DNA of 64,000 nucleotides from Panax quinquefolius (GCA_020205615.1 CM035170.1:40115807-40179806), one strand, 5' to 3'; counted from the first letter of the stretch, positions 10,709-21,248 are shown. Numbers and translations: made by a program. The notes: generated by a model from the letters alone, not told the origin.

Positions 10709-11498
10709 ATGGCAGCTGAGAATGCTAACAATGGAGTGAATGAGACTGTGGGGATACCTCTAATCACTAACCATAATAATGTGATGTCAGACGAAGAAGG
10801 AATTAGAGATATCCATATGGTGAGTGAAGAATTAATAGTTTCACCCGAGATAGTCGCAGAGGGTAACAGCTGAGAGTGAGGCAGAAGAGGAAGAAGAGGT
10901 ACCTGAGGAGAGTTTATTAGAGGTATTATATGATCAAAATGTAGAATTTCAAAATCGTATTCATGAGTTAGAAGAGCAGGCTGAAGAACGACAGACAGTC
11001 GTGGAGCAAAAGGATGCAACAATTCAAGCTTGTGTTACCCGATATGTGATGCTTGAACAGAAGCATTCTTTGGCAGAGTATAAGATGATAAAGATGGAAT
11101 CTGAGCTGAAAGAAGGAAAAACTGAACCAGTGAGAATAAGTGATGCATGGACAAAAGCCGCACGACACGTGGATATTGTAGAAAGAGATGTCCGATCTAA
11201 GAAGGCTAAAATAGATTATATGAATTTCTCTTTTTGGAAAGAAATTGGGAGAACCCAACATCGAGTTTTGAATTACCCTGTACAGAGCGATCAACCTGAA
11301 TTCGATATGGATCGAAGATTGATGATTCAGATCATAAATCAGGAGTACGACGAGGCAGTTGAGGGAGGAATATGCCCTATAGAAAAGTATATTCCAACGG
11401 TAGTGATGACGCCAAATGCTGCCCCAGATAAGTCAAAGCCAAGTAGTTCGAGGGATAGCGGTTGTCATGACTTCCCAACAAGTGAGGAACCCAAATGA
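10709..11498 (+). pseudogene. Extra coiled-coil ORF of element B, one frameshift
   Basis: ATG at 10709 opens MAAENANNGVNET, with RDIHMVSEELIV at about residue 35. A +1 frameshift at about 10862-10870 is the only break; the second frame runs to 11498, for about 260 residues in all. After the shift come an acidic block (ESEAEEEEEVPEE), a coiled coil, then SDAWTKAARHVD and RSKKAKIDYMNF. The C-terminal 100 residues are less ordered and proline/serine-rich at the end. It is followed only by the last codons of pol, so it is the single substantial frame left in this element. It is in better condition than the copy in A. Function unknown. Confidence 0.65.
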
Positions 11499-11515
11499 AG
11501 TTATCACGGGAGATG

Positions 11516-11602
11516 AGCAATGGAGGAATCATGATGACCCAGGAGATAGAATCTGAAATGAAAGCAAGGTATTCTCAACTTTTCGAAATACCAGGTACGT
11601 AA
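11516..11602 (+). pseudogene. C-terminal stub of gypsy pol (chromodomain tail)
   Basis: QWRNHD, then after a frameshift EIESEMKARYSQLFEIPGT and a stop at 11600. This matches the end of G2's pol (WELESEMKSRYPHLFYIPGT). Everything between the extra ORF and this point (gag, protease, RT, RNase H, integrase) has been lost, which makes B a non-autonomous deletion derivative. Confidence 0.8.
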
Positions 11603-11620
11603 ATTTCGGGGACGAAATTT

Positions 11621-11636
11621 CATAAGGAGGGGAGAC
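11621..11636 (+). other. Polypurine tract of element B
   Basis: CATAAGGAGGGGAGAC directly precedes the 3' LTR start TGTAAG at 11637. Confidence 0.85.
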
Positions 11637-11919
11637 TGTAAGACCCCGGATTTTATGAAATAAAAGTATTCAATTTTTCTTATAATTACTATTCAGTAAA
11701 TGGTTAAATTGATAAAAGGTTAAAGTTAAGGGTGATATATGAATTTTTTTTCAAAATACACAAGTGGTTATAAAAATATTCATTGTTGTCGGGGAATATT
11801 CGTTTGGTCGTGGAATATTCTTTTTGTCGGGGAATATTAAATGCACTACCAAGCAACCATTTATGGGCCCCATAATAGAATTATCTGTCGGATGAAGAAA
11901 AACAACAAATTAAAGTTTT
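11637..11919 (+). mobile_element. Start of element B's 3' LTR, cut by the gap
   Basis: Near-copy of 7198-7480. The differences cluster in C/G-containing spots and include small indels. The sequence stops at the N run. Confidence 0.85.
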
Positions 11920-12019
11920 NNNNNNNNNNNNNNNNNNNNNNNNNNNNNNNNNNNNNNNNNNNNNNNNNNNNNNNNNNNNNNNNNNNNNNNNNNNNNNNNN
12001 NNNNNNNNNNNNNNNNNNN
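11920..12019. other. Assembly gap of exactly 100 N
   Basis: A round length of 100 usually marks a gap of unknown size. If the flanks belong to one LTR like 7198-10521, more than 2 kb is missing. Confidence 0.99.
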
Positions 12020-12556
12020 TGGTGGTTTATTTATTAAAAATCGAGTCTCAAATGATAAAATTGATGAAAACCTTTTAAAACCTAAAAGATAGTAGACTTT
12101 ATTCTCTACTTGACTCATTAATGGATTGCTTATTCCATTTGTAGTTAAACTTGTTGTCTATTGTATTTTATCGGTTTAACCTTTGTTGAAGGCTAATGAT
12201 AATTTATTACGCATTATCTTAGTCATAATATTTCTTCTTGGGCTAGTTGAGCTCACCCTTTCTTTCATCACTGTTCTCTTGAGAAATGAGAACATAGTTG
12301 GGACGAGTCGGGGAACAAGTAATGGTCCGAGGATAGCATTAGTAGTCCTCACTATTCGTGAAATAGTGTGATAATAGTCGTAATGAGGACTCTTTTTGAG
12401 TTTGTATAATATCTAGTAGACAAAATTTGTATTCAAACTCACAGTTTATGTCGTATTGTACATGACAGTTATATTAGTAAGTTGTATTTGAATTTATGTA
12501 CCATGTAAGTGGCGACCCAAGATGGGTGACGTATACCTAATTTTGGGGGCGTCACA
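12020..12556 (+). mobile_element. 3' portion of a gypsy LTR (F/G type)
   Basis: Ends TTTTGGGGGCGTCACA at 12556. The block GATAGTAGAC...GGACGAGTCGGGGAAC matches LTRs F (about 45370-45600) and, inverted, G1 and G2. The end of B's 5' LTR is more divergent. It contains the conserved hairpin at 12350-12368 (CACTATT-cgtga-AATAGTG). It is assigned to B's 3' LTR only by position. Confidence 0.75.
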
Positions 12557-12880
12557 CCCCATAACTTCCTTTGCTAGTGCAGTGTTGACAATATCAAGGT
12601 TCTTTAGCCCTTGGTTACGAAAACCTAGGTATTGATTGAGGTCAGAAGATTTTAACTTGAGAGACTGACCTTTAACCTTGGTAGTAAGGGTTTTCGAATT
12701 TATAGAGACGTTTGAGTAGAATTCTTTAACCAGGTTGTAGTAGACTCGAGTATTTGTCTCAAGGCATTCTGAAAATCCAGCCTTCTTTACAAGCTTGAGA
12801 ATATCCCTGAACTTTTTTTCAGATTTCTCAAACGATTTGGTTCCAAGCTGAATACCAGTGATTACTTGCCAGTTTTCCAT
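12557..12880 (-). pseudogene. First ORF of element C, truncated
   Basis: Begins at 12880 with MENWQVITG. About 108 residues remain: a helical segment (KKFRDILKLVKKAGFSE), then YYNLVKEFYSNVSINSKTL and KGQSLKLKSSDLNQYLGF. The pattern of an aromatic 'EFY(A/S)N' segment followed by a G-K-x-V/L-x-(I/L) stretch and a LxxYLG motif resembles the so-called putative plant transposon protein domain seen in retroelement ORFs; I am moderately sure. Reading into the LTR left of 12557 is artefactual. The rest of the gene is missing. Confidence 0.45.
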
Positions 12881-15768
12881 GTTGAGTAGTTTGATGAATG
12901 TGGGTGTTAGATATAGAGAGGTTTATGCGAGATGGCTGTCTGGTTGGTAAGGCTCTGGGGGTTAACTGATTTTGCTCTTGAAAAGCTTTCTAGGGTTTTG
13001 AAAATGGGAGGGAGAAAGGTTCGATATCTTTTGGTAACTGTCTACAGATTTGAACTTGTCTTTATGGTAGTTCCTTCTAACTTTGCATAGTCAGTGATGT
13101 GTCAACTGTCCATTGGTTGCACGTTGCCCGAAGAATGAGTCAGAATTCCCCATAACTTTTCAGTTATTAGAGGAGTGGACGTTTAATTGACGTGGCTTTG
13201 ACCGTTGACCTTTTTATTCGTAGAGTAACATGATGAGATAGCTATAGACTCTATGATTTCATTTGTTGACTCAACGATCAATTTCTGAGAGATGCTGCAG
13301 TGGATGGCTTTGTCTTTCCTCCTTACTTCGATGCAGCATAGCTCAATCACTGATGTATTCGAACTTATCTCCTTAACTTGAATGGCTTAACAGATGTCTC
13401 ATTCTTCATGCTCCTTATGAACTGGAGTACCCTTTGGTAGAACTACGATCGTTGAGTTGTCTTCTACGATCGCTGTGGTTGCACTACGATCGTTTAGTCC
13501 TTTTCAAACTCAACTCTACGATCGTTGACTGACTTAATTCTTCTGAGATGAACTAGATCAAGTATTCCTTCTGGGATAAGGTAGCTTAGGAACGGCCAAC
13601 CTCTTAGAGAGAGCTAAGGGTCAGGTTTGTCCCTGAGGCACTTTCCAGATGAAATACTATGGCAGTGGTTTGCAATGACATCTCATTAGACCTTTTCTGA
13701 TGGGAAGATCTTCTACCAGCTTTAAGTATCTGCATTGCTGAAGTCGTGGTGTCCTCCTACTCTTACTCTACGATCATATGTTTGATCGTAGACACTTCAT
13801 GATTATGGATTGGGTGGCTGAAGGGTTATCAGTAGTACGTTTAGAGACATTCCTACTGACTATGGATCTTCATTTGGTTCATCAGCCACAAAGTTTTGGG
13901 ACTCTGTAGCTGGTACATCTCTTTAAGGTTTATTAGTGCTGTTATTCCTTAACAGATCACTGCTCCCCCATTGTTGATGCTGTCTTCTCAGATAGATGTG
14001 ATTCCTTCTTCTTCATGTTCATTTGAAGGTTGCCCATCATTTCTCCTTTTGTCTGGAATCATCATCATTGCTTAATTTTCCTTGTATCGTAGAGATGAGT
14101 ATTTTCTGGATTGATCACTCTACGATCATTTGACAGCACTACGAAAGTAGTCTTCTTTGACAGTCCTTTGTTTTGAGAAGTTCTACTTCGTAAAGAACTT
14201 CTTTTGTCTTAAGCTCAATGATCTTCTGTTGTGAGCTTCCCTTGAGGATCCTTTTCATAAAGCATGTCCTTCTTGATATGGGCACATAGAATCCTCTTTA
14301 TCTTCTCTTGCATGGCATGCTCCCAAATACAGATTTGCAGCCATATGAGCTCCATTCCAGTTAGCTCAGAGGTTCTTCAAGGATAGGCTTGGACATATAG
14401 GAACCTTATCAGACTCATCTCTGAACAGTTCTTAGCCTTCTGCTGGTTGAGTCCTATTGAATGAAGTCTTCTGCTTCAGCATTCCTTAGTGTGGTCAGAC
14501 TGACCAAGTACCTACAAGTTTAAGTATATTTCTACTTTTGGTCCCCATTGTTGAATGGGTCCTGCTAGGTTAGTTTTCTAAACCCCTATTCCTCTTAACT
14601 GGATAATCATCATGTTTATCACCAACAGACATATTCAAGCATGCAACTATCTTGAGATAATACATTTGAGATGCATGATGGTGAGTGTGTGTAGGATTTG
14701 ACAATTAATGACACACTCTTATCTATGATGGTTTCATCATTTACTGGGTTTTGTTCACAATGTTTAAGTGTTCACAGAGTGTGAATCAACTCTACGATTT
14801 ATGAGTATCTAGTTGATTTATGGATGTGATCAGTTTCTATAAATCAGCAAGATCCTCTTGTAGAACTGATCATTCTCTGTGTGTTGTCAAACATTTAGAA
14901 CATAGGCTTGTACATACATACTAGCACATCAGCAATGATTACTTAACATAAAATTCATTTGGTCTGTGATACTCTTATAATCTATTTCAGATTTTCTTCA
15001 AGATGTCATCTTCAGCCTAAAACTTGGTTAAAGAGAAAGTTTGTAGACATTTGAATTTTCCATCTTCAGACTACTTTCTCTCTTCACCTTTTTAGGTAGA
15101 TTATGACTTCTTGACAGAATACTGTCATAGTTCATAAGATGGTGCAAATATGATGTACACATTAGTAATGGTGAGGAACCGTACCTTTTTACTGTCAGTT
15201 TCTTAACAATCATTTACCTTAGATATACTGAGTTCAGGTATTGATGTGCATAGCTTTTACTTTTGCTCCTTTCAGCTTAATGCTCTTGTTGGCCTTTCAT
15301 CAATCAGTCGTGGTCTTGAAGATGTAGATCAAGAGAATCATAGCATTAAGATCTTTGACTTCTTTGAGTTTACAAAGATAGCTCCCAGTTGTTGGTTGGT
15401 CACTCATAAGTTTGAGAAGATCTTCTTTCTCCTCTCGATCAACATTTCTTAGTACGCGTGACCTCTTCATCTTTCAGACTGATGAATGCTCTACTCATTA
15501 TCACTGATGTCCCTTGCTTTCTTTCTCTCGTCTGGTCTTCAGACAACAAGATTGACTGCAGGCTAGGATTGGTTTTGTTGATATAGCAATCGAGGATATG
15601 GACCAATCTGAGCAGCTTCAGGTGTATACACATTTTTACCTATACACAATATTTCCAACGTATGAGCTCTTCTGCATATAACATGTTACGTACTACTAAA
15701 CTAAGTTAAGAATAATGTTAGTGCCTGGGATCAGACTCAAAGCGATTAGCTTTTGAATAACATGAGAA
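12881..15768 (-). other. Long leader / untranslated region of element C
   Basis: Between the primer-binding site and the first ORF lie 2.9 kb with no convincing protein. The longest minus-strand frames (15439-15633, 15028-15213) show no recognisable motif. The notable feature is six exact CTACGATC octamers between 13443 and 14127, one forming a perfect inverted repeat at 13768-13791 (9-bp arms, 6-base loop). Confidence 0.5.
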
Positions 15769-15785
15769 CCTGCTCTGATAGCAAC
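15769..15785 (-). other. Primer-binding site of element C
   Basis: The minus strand reads GTTGCTATCAGAGCAGG immediately after the LTR end ACTAACA. It has one mismatch to the usual TGGTATCAGAGC. Confidence 0.8.
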
Positions 15786-16182
15786 TGTTAGTTCCCAGAG
15801 GGCACAATAGATCTAGAAGGGGGGGGGGGTTGAATAGATCCTTTTTATATCAAATACTTTTCTGGTTAATGTTGTATTGTTCATATTTAAGTATATGACA
15901 AACATAAGAATCTTTTCAAGCACAACGGAATAAGTAAAAGATTCCTCTTCATTGATATATTCATAATCATACATACATTATTCGTTAGGTTAGTTTAGTT
16001 GTAAGCAGTTAGAACATACATAGCAGTTATAGCAGTTATAGATATAATGTAAATGACATAATGTAAAAGACACAAGAGGTTTTAAGTAGTTCAGAGACTC
16101 AAGCTCCTAATCCACTCTTCTGCTTTCAACTAGCAGGATTTCCACTAAGGAAGGGCAGTACCCTGAATCTCTATGATTCCTT

Positions 16183-16410
16183 CAAGGCCAGCAGCCTTGG
16201 GACTTTAGTTCACTAAGAACTATTCAAGGCCAGCAGCCTTAGGACTCCTCTAGTTCCCTAGGAACTCTTCAAGCCCAGCAGGCTTGGAACTCTATTTAGT
16301 CCCTTTGGACAAGGACCCTTTGGCCCTGCTTTGTTTAGTCCCTCCGGATAAGGACCCTCTTGGCCCTGCTTCATTTAGTCCCTCTGGACAAGGACCCCTC
16401 AGGCCCTTGC
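16183..16410 (-). repeat. Two sets of short tandem repeats in LTR C
   Basis: CAAGGCCAGCAGCCTTGG-type units at 16183, 16225 and 16270. Each is an inverted repeat (AAGGC-cagca-GCCTT, with AAGCC...GGCTT in the third). Then TTTAGTCCC..GGA.AAGGACC units at 16295, 16334 and 16374 (period about 40). They lie downstream of the TATA box, so they would be in the transcript. Confidence 0.85.
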
Positions 16411-16777
16411 TTCGTTGAGTTGTTTGTTTGTTGTTGTTGGAGTCGGTGCTGAGCTGCTACTCGATGCCTTCTCATGATAGACTTGCTAAGATGACCGTAA
16501 GCTCTTCTCTATTGTACTTAGAGTCTTCCCATGATGGACATCCAGATGGCATGATGCTCTCCTTTCTCTCGGCAGTTCAGAACACTCTTCATGTAGTAGA
16601 ACTCTCACTTCTATATAGTAGAACTCACACTTCTACTTCTTTCTTGATCTGACTTCTGAGTGTTCTTGGTGGATCGTAGAGTGAGCCTTCGGACTCACTA
16701 TCTCACATGATTTATATCAGTCCACCTACTCTCCAAACTCGACAACTCTAGCAACCTTTGATCGCTGAAGCTCTTTC

Positions 16778-16786
16778 TTATTTATA
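16778..16786 (-). promoter_or_regulatory. TATA box of LTR C
   Basis: The minus strand reads TATAAATAA, followed by the repeat-rich segment that would form the transcribed part of the LTR. Confidence 0.55.
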
Positions 16787-18555
16787 CTTCTTCCCAATCC
16801 TTCTGTTGGAAAGTAACCGTTGAAGGCTCTTCAAATATCTTCACAGATCTCAAGTTGCTTGATGTAGACTACATGATGTGACTTGTCATACTTTTTCTGA
16901 CGCTGCAGTCTACTGTTTCACCTACCCTGTCAGATGTATTACATTAATGTCTTGGGCAGGTCGAAGACTTTATCACCTCTTTCTGATTCCTCGATCAGAG
17001 GTTGTCCTATTGCATCGATGCTCTCAATAGGCACTTGTCCGAATATTACCCTTCAGATTGAACCTTTGCCAATGCTTCAGTCTTCAGTTATTCGGACTCT
17101 ACGATTCTGATGCACGTCTTCAAGGACCTGATCGTAGTGTCTTGTTGAGTGTTGTTCGTTGACTCGTAGAGCTAACACTACGATCCTGAAGAGTGTTTCT
17201 TGGATCTTCACTAAAGAACACCTCTTCACTGTATTGTGCAGTGCCTCAATACTTCGTTGGTTTGCTTCGATTTGTTCTCGATCTCGATGGCCTAATTCCT
17301 TGCTCCGTCCCTTCCGAATATCAAGACACTTCATTTGTGGCGATCCACTTTTGCTTTCTCCCGTGATCTTCCGTTCACTTATCATCAATGAACTGACCCT
17401 GCACTTAATCACTTTAGCCTTGCTCTTCAGAAGCTGACCAGTATCTCGGTTCACCTTCCATTAGTTCTTTCTTTGTCTAACAAACACTACGATCCTGGTT
17501 GCTTCCAAGATCGTTGTCTTCTGCTCTTCTCGACAAGAATCGCATTAGTCGACTTTTCCTTAGTCACCGTGAAGTCTTCTTTGAATCATCTTGTGGAAGA
17601 CTTCATCACGAATGGCCTTTTAACTCAATCTTGATGCTGATTGGATTGGTGCTTAGTTCTTCTGCTAGCCTGCATGCCATTCGTTGAGTGCTCTCTGGTT
17701 CCCTTACTGTGGATTGCATCTTTGCAGTGCCAACCAGAGGTTTAATATCTTTGGATATTTTGGGAGTGTTCATTCGTTGAGAACCATATCTGCTCTACGA
17801 TTCTGACTTAGCATTGTGAGCACTTCTTTTGGAGTCATAGTTTTGCACTCTACGATTCAGCTTCGGCTGTGCAGACACTACGATCCCAAGATCAGATATT
17901 GACACTCTACGATTTCTGCCTTGTGCCTGTTGTCTTAATCTGATCTTGCTCGACTACAATCTCTACATATAATCAATAGACTCTACGAACTCAGAGTGTG
18001 ATCTACGATCCTTGACTTGGCTTCGGCATCAGTAGACTCTACGACTCTGAGTGTAGTCTACGTTTCTGTCTTGCTTTGGCAGATGACCGGTCGGCTTGTA
18101 GACAGGCTGTCTCTACGATTCTGAACATGACTTCCTCAACACACTACGATCCCGAGGAAGCTCTTCTCGATACACTACGATCCTTCTTCGTTTCCCCTTG
18201 CAATCTATGAACTCCGAGATCAACTATCTTGCATACTCTCATTCTGTCTCGATAGCTCCCGAGTTAACCTTGACTCACCTGGCAGACTACCACTTCTGGT
18301 GCAGTGCTCGACGATCAGACTAGCCTATCTATTACATCATAAGATCAACCTAACAAGCTTGATCTTTCTATATTTATAGTCCTTGTACATCATTTCTTTT
18401 TAAGGATTTTACAAAGCTGTTTTGTTTTCTGTAGGATCAACCTAACATATTTGATCAATTCATTCTAAGTCCTTGTACATATATTTTTATTATCTATCGC
18501 AGGACTTTACAACTTTTCTTAATGCAAGCATACTTGCAAATTATTCATTCATATA

Positions 18556-18580
18556 CATATATATATATATATATATATAT
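18556..18580. repeat. AT microsatellite in LTR C
   Basis: About 24 bases of alternating A and T close to the LTR's 5' end. Confidence 0.9.
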
Positions 18581-18633
18581 CATAATCAAATCATATATAA
18601 ATAGGAATAGCATTCACATGCTTATTCCTGACA

Positions 18634-18894
18634 GTATTCTACAGGGATTATTTCCTTATTCACAACCTCTATGTTCAAGGAATCTTCTAAACATTCTCGG
18701 GGTGTACTAAATTTACTAGAAAATTCTTCAGATACAAAAGAACAGGTGGCACCCGAATCAAATAATACATAAACATTTATATTATTGATTGGGATTATAC
18801 CTGTAACCACGTCCTTCACAGTTACTGCGTCCTGGATAGTCATGTTAAAGGTTCGAGTTGTCGATCGGTTGGGTTGTGCAGGTCCACCAATCAT
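18634..18894 (-). pseudogene. Gypsy aspartic protease, truncated (element D)
   Basis: Residues run from TFNMTIQDAVTVKDVVTG through the active site LFDSGATCSFVSEEFSS to EIIPVEYC, where similarity to A's protease ends exactly at LTR C's boundary. It is in frame with gag across one TAG stop (18943), so Gag-Pro would be a single polyprotein. Confidence 0.85.
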
Positions 18895-18942
18895 TAATTT
18901 GCTCCCTCCTCCCTGGCCTCCGCCAGCTCCACTGCTTCCTTT

Positions 18943-19978
18943 CTACGGGTAATCCTTTATCTGGTGCTCTGTTGATCCGCAAACAAAACATCCCCTGATC
19001 TTCTTTGGCTTTGGACAATTTGGCGATATGTGCCCCTCTTGGCCGTAGTTATAGCAAGTGGTCTTCCCTTTCCAGCACTCTCCCTGATGGCTCCTTCCGC
19101 ACTTGTTACAAGTTTCGGTCCTCCTCTTGAAATTTCCCTGGTGACTCCCACCTTGGTTATTGTTTCGGTTGTTGCTGTTGTGGTTGTTATTGTTGTTTTC
19201 CCATTTCCTTTTTCTCGAATTACTTCCTCCGCTGCTGCTTCCTCCACGGTGCTCACTATCTTTGTTCTTATTCTTCTTCTCCTTATGATATAGACTTAAG
19301 GCCTCACTGCCATCTTCTGCAATGACTGCCTTCTCCAACAAAGTCGTAAAGGAATCAATCTGAAAGACTGATACCTTATTATACAACCACAGCTTCAATC
19401 CTTGCTCGAAGCGTCTCGCCTTCGTTTCTTCATCCCCAATTTGGTGCTCTGCAAATCGCGCTAGTTCATTAAACCTAGCAGCGTATTGCACCACCATCAT
19501 ATCTCCGAGTTTTAATTCTATGAACTTCACTTCCATCCTACTCTTCATACTCTTCGGAAAATAATTCTCGAAAAACAACGTTGTAAACATTTCCCATGTT
19601 ATCGTTCCTTCTCCCGCTCTCTGCTGATTAGTTTCCCACCAATAGTTTGCTTCGCCCCTCATCATGTATGCAGCAAATACAGTCTTCTGGTCTTCACCCA
19701 CGCGTGCTATAGTGAAGGCCTTCTCGATCTCCTTGATCCGTGTTTTGCATGAACTATCGGGTCAAGAGTTCCAGTGAATTCAGGGGTCCTACACTCTTAA
19801 AGTCTTTGAAGGTTATTCTTGGGACAATTTCGAAACAGTGGTACAGTTCGTTTCTTCCCCTCAAAGCTTCTCCCAATAAATCTACCAGTCGCTGTATCGG
19901 ATCTACTGGACCTCTCTCATCATTAACTGACTCTTCTGGAACAGGTATTCTACGTCTGGGCGGCATTTGCTGCATCAC
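18943..19978 (-). pseudogene. gag: Ty3/gypsy gag, two small frameshifts (element D)
   Basis: Starts at 19978 or at the internal MPPRRRIPVPEES (19966). Frameshifts near 19780 and 19735 separate the first 75 residues from a 252-residue run containing GEANYWWETNQ, FIELKLGDM, FNELARFAEH, ARRFEQGLKLWLY and a basic Asn/Gly-rich linker. Zinc-binding motifs follow: CNKCGRSHQGEC, CYNYGQEGHISPNC (second Cys replaced by Tyr) and CFVCGSTEHQIKDYP (last Cys replaced by Tyr). The terminal TAG is where relatives have Gln. It is much less decayed than A's gag. Confidence 0.9.
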
Positions 19979-20342
19979 AAAATTTTCATCTTAGTATCTA
20001 ACTATCATATTTAGACATTTCTCAATTGAAAAGAACTAAAAGATTATAACACGTTTCTGAAATAAGATCATTTATATTCATATGCCAAATGGTTATAATA
20101 CATGTTCTTTTCTAGCATAATACTATAAATGAAAACACATATCCCCTAATATCACAAAAAAAACGGGGACACCACTAGCTTACTACCCCTCTAATATTTT
20201 TCAAAAGTTCGGGGTTTACCACTATCTCACATCTTACACAAAAGACTGAGATTACAACAATATTTTAACTACACATAATTAAGAATACTACACTACTGAA
20301 CTTTTCCCTCCAGACTCAATCTAACATTCCACGCTCCATATC

Positions 20343-21041
20343 CTAACTTATGATGTGCCGGGTCTGTCCTTTCTCAGCGGGGTAGTGATTTATCCCATCA
20401 ATCAATCTCTCCATGGCCGTGCGTAGAGTATACCCCATCTTGTTCATCTTCCTCCTCTTGCATTGCACCTCATCTTCAAGATCACCAACTCTGTCATTAG
20501 AATTCTCCCACTTCTCTTCGAAGTGGATCTTATCCATCACCTCCATTTCTAACTGAGTTCGGAGAGCCTCCTTCTCCGTCTTCTCACTCAACACCCTTTG
20601 TTCCAATTCTTTTAACTTTCCTGCCAACTCAAAATTCCTTGCCACCGATCGGTGAAACAAGGCACCTATTTGGATCCCTGCCTCCTTACGGTGAGCAATT
20701 TCCACCAACATCTCCTGCATCACTAGCTGCCTCTCAAGAGTCTCAGTCTCTAGCTCTTGGACTCTACTTCCTAACTCCAAAATCTGCTCCTCATACTCTC
20801 CTAGCATCCGATCCTCAAAAGTAGTCTCGTCGGAGTTCTCCATGGGCTTTGGTTCCTCCTCCATAGGCTCCTCCTCCGGATTAGATTCCTCAAGTAGAGG
20901 CACCATCTCCTCCTCCTCATCATCGTCATAAATAGGGGCAACTACCGATATAGGCTCCGCTGTCAAGGGTGCCTCATAGACTACGTGGATATCCCGCGAC
21001 TCCTCCTCAACTACTTGGCTGGGTCCTCCCATGGCAGTCAT
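20343..21041 (-). CDS. Extra coiled-coil protein upstream of gag (element D), intact frame
   Basis: An intact 232-codon frame starting MTAMGGPSQVVEEE, with RDIHVVYEAPL at about residue 18. A strongly acidic stretch (DDDEEEEMVPLLEES) follows, then a long coiled coil (residues about 75-195, with EEQILELGSRVQELE and ELAGKLKELEQRV), then WENSNDRVGDLEDEV and CKRRKMNKMGY. It lies between the primer-binding site and gag on the same strand, the same position as in A and B. No membrane segment, signal peptide or enzyme motif is seen. A structural or RNA-particle role is a guess; the family is not one I can name. Confidence 0.7.
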   Translation of the reverse strand: MTAMGGPSQVVEEESRDIHVVYEAPLTAEPISVVAPIYDDDEEEEMVPLLEESNPEEEPMEEEPKPMENSDETTFEDRMLGEYEEQILELGSRVQELETETLERQLVMQEMLVEIAHRKEAGIQIGALFHRSVARNFELAGKLKELEQRVLSEKTEKEALRTQLEMEVMDKIHFEEKWENSNDRVGDLEDEVQCKRRKMNKMGYTLRTAMERLIDGINHYPAEKGQTRHIIS

Positions 21042-21248
21042 CCTACAATCACCAACCTAAGACAAGACAAACAACAACTCCATCATAATGTTAAATAAAC
21101 GTAAGTTCATTGTATAGAATGAAGTTACATTTCATAACACACTAAGTCTCTCAGGGAAAACTCTACATGAGTTTTATCCCCTTTCCTAACTTCTAAGTTT
21201 TCTTAAGTTATAGTCAAAGGAGTCTCGTTCCTAAGGTTTATAACTATA

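Larger units (their letters stand above)
13443..18182. repeat. Dispersed octamer CTACGATC across element C
   Basis: Exact copies start at 13443, 13464, 13483, 13516, 13768, 14120, 17178, 17487, 17878, 18003, 18144 and 18175. Reverse copies (GATCGTAG) start at 13784, 16672 and 17130. Many near-copies (CTCTACGATT, ACTCTACGA) fill the gaps. They occur in both the leader and the LTR. Confidence 0.85.
15786..18633 (-). mobile_element. 5' LTR of element C (2.85 kb)
   Basis: Read on the minus strand it starts TGTCAGGAATAAGC at 18633 and ends GGGAACTAACA at 15786, next to the primer-binding site. Near its end is a poly-C run (plus-strand G run at 15819-15828) flanked by TTCAACC and TTCTAGATC, a signature I associate with SIRE/Maximus-type copia LTRs. 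The TATA box is at 16778-16786. It interrupts D's protease at 18634. The small open frames (16428-16652, 17077-17687) lie among repeats and show no domain. Confidence 0.8.

Noticed and set aside
11841..12118. Open frames crossing the N run on both strands
   Set aside because: They exist only because N codons are not stops.
12494..12556. C-terminal extension of element C's ORF
   Set aside because: These codons are the terminus of a plus-strand LTR read backwards, so the ORF is cut at 12557.
16428..17687. Several 60-125-codon frames in LTR C
   Set aside because: They lie among short repeats inside an LTR, on both strands, with no recognisable domain.
18957..19293. Frames overlapping the gag linker of element D
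   Set aside because: Shadow frames of the Asn/Gly-rich gag linker (low-complexity codons on both strands).
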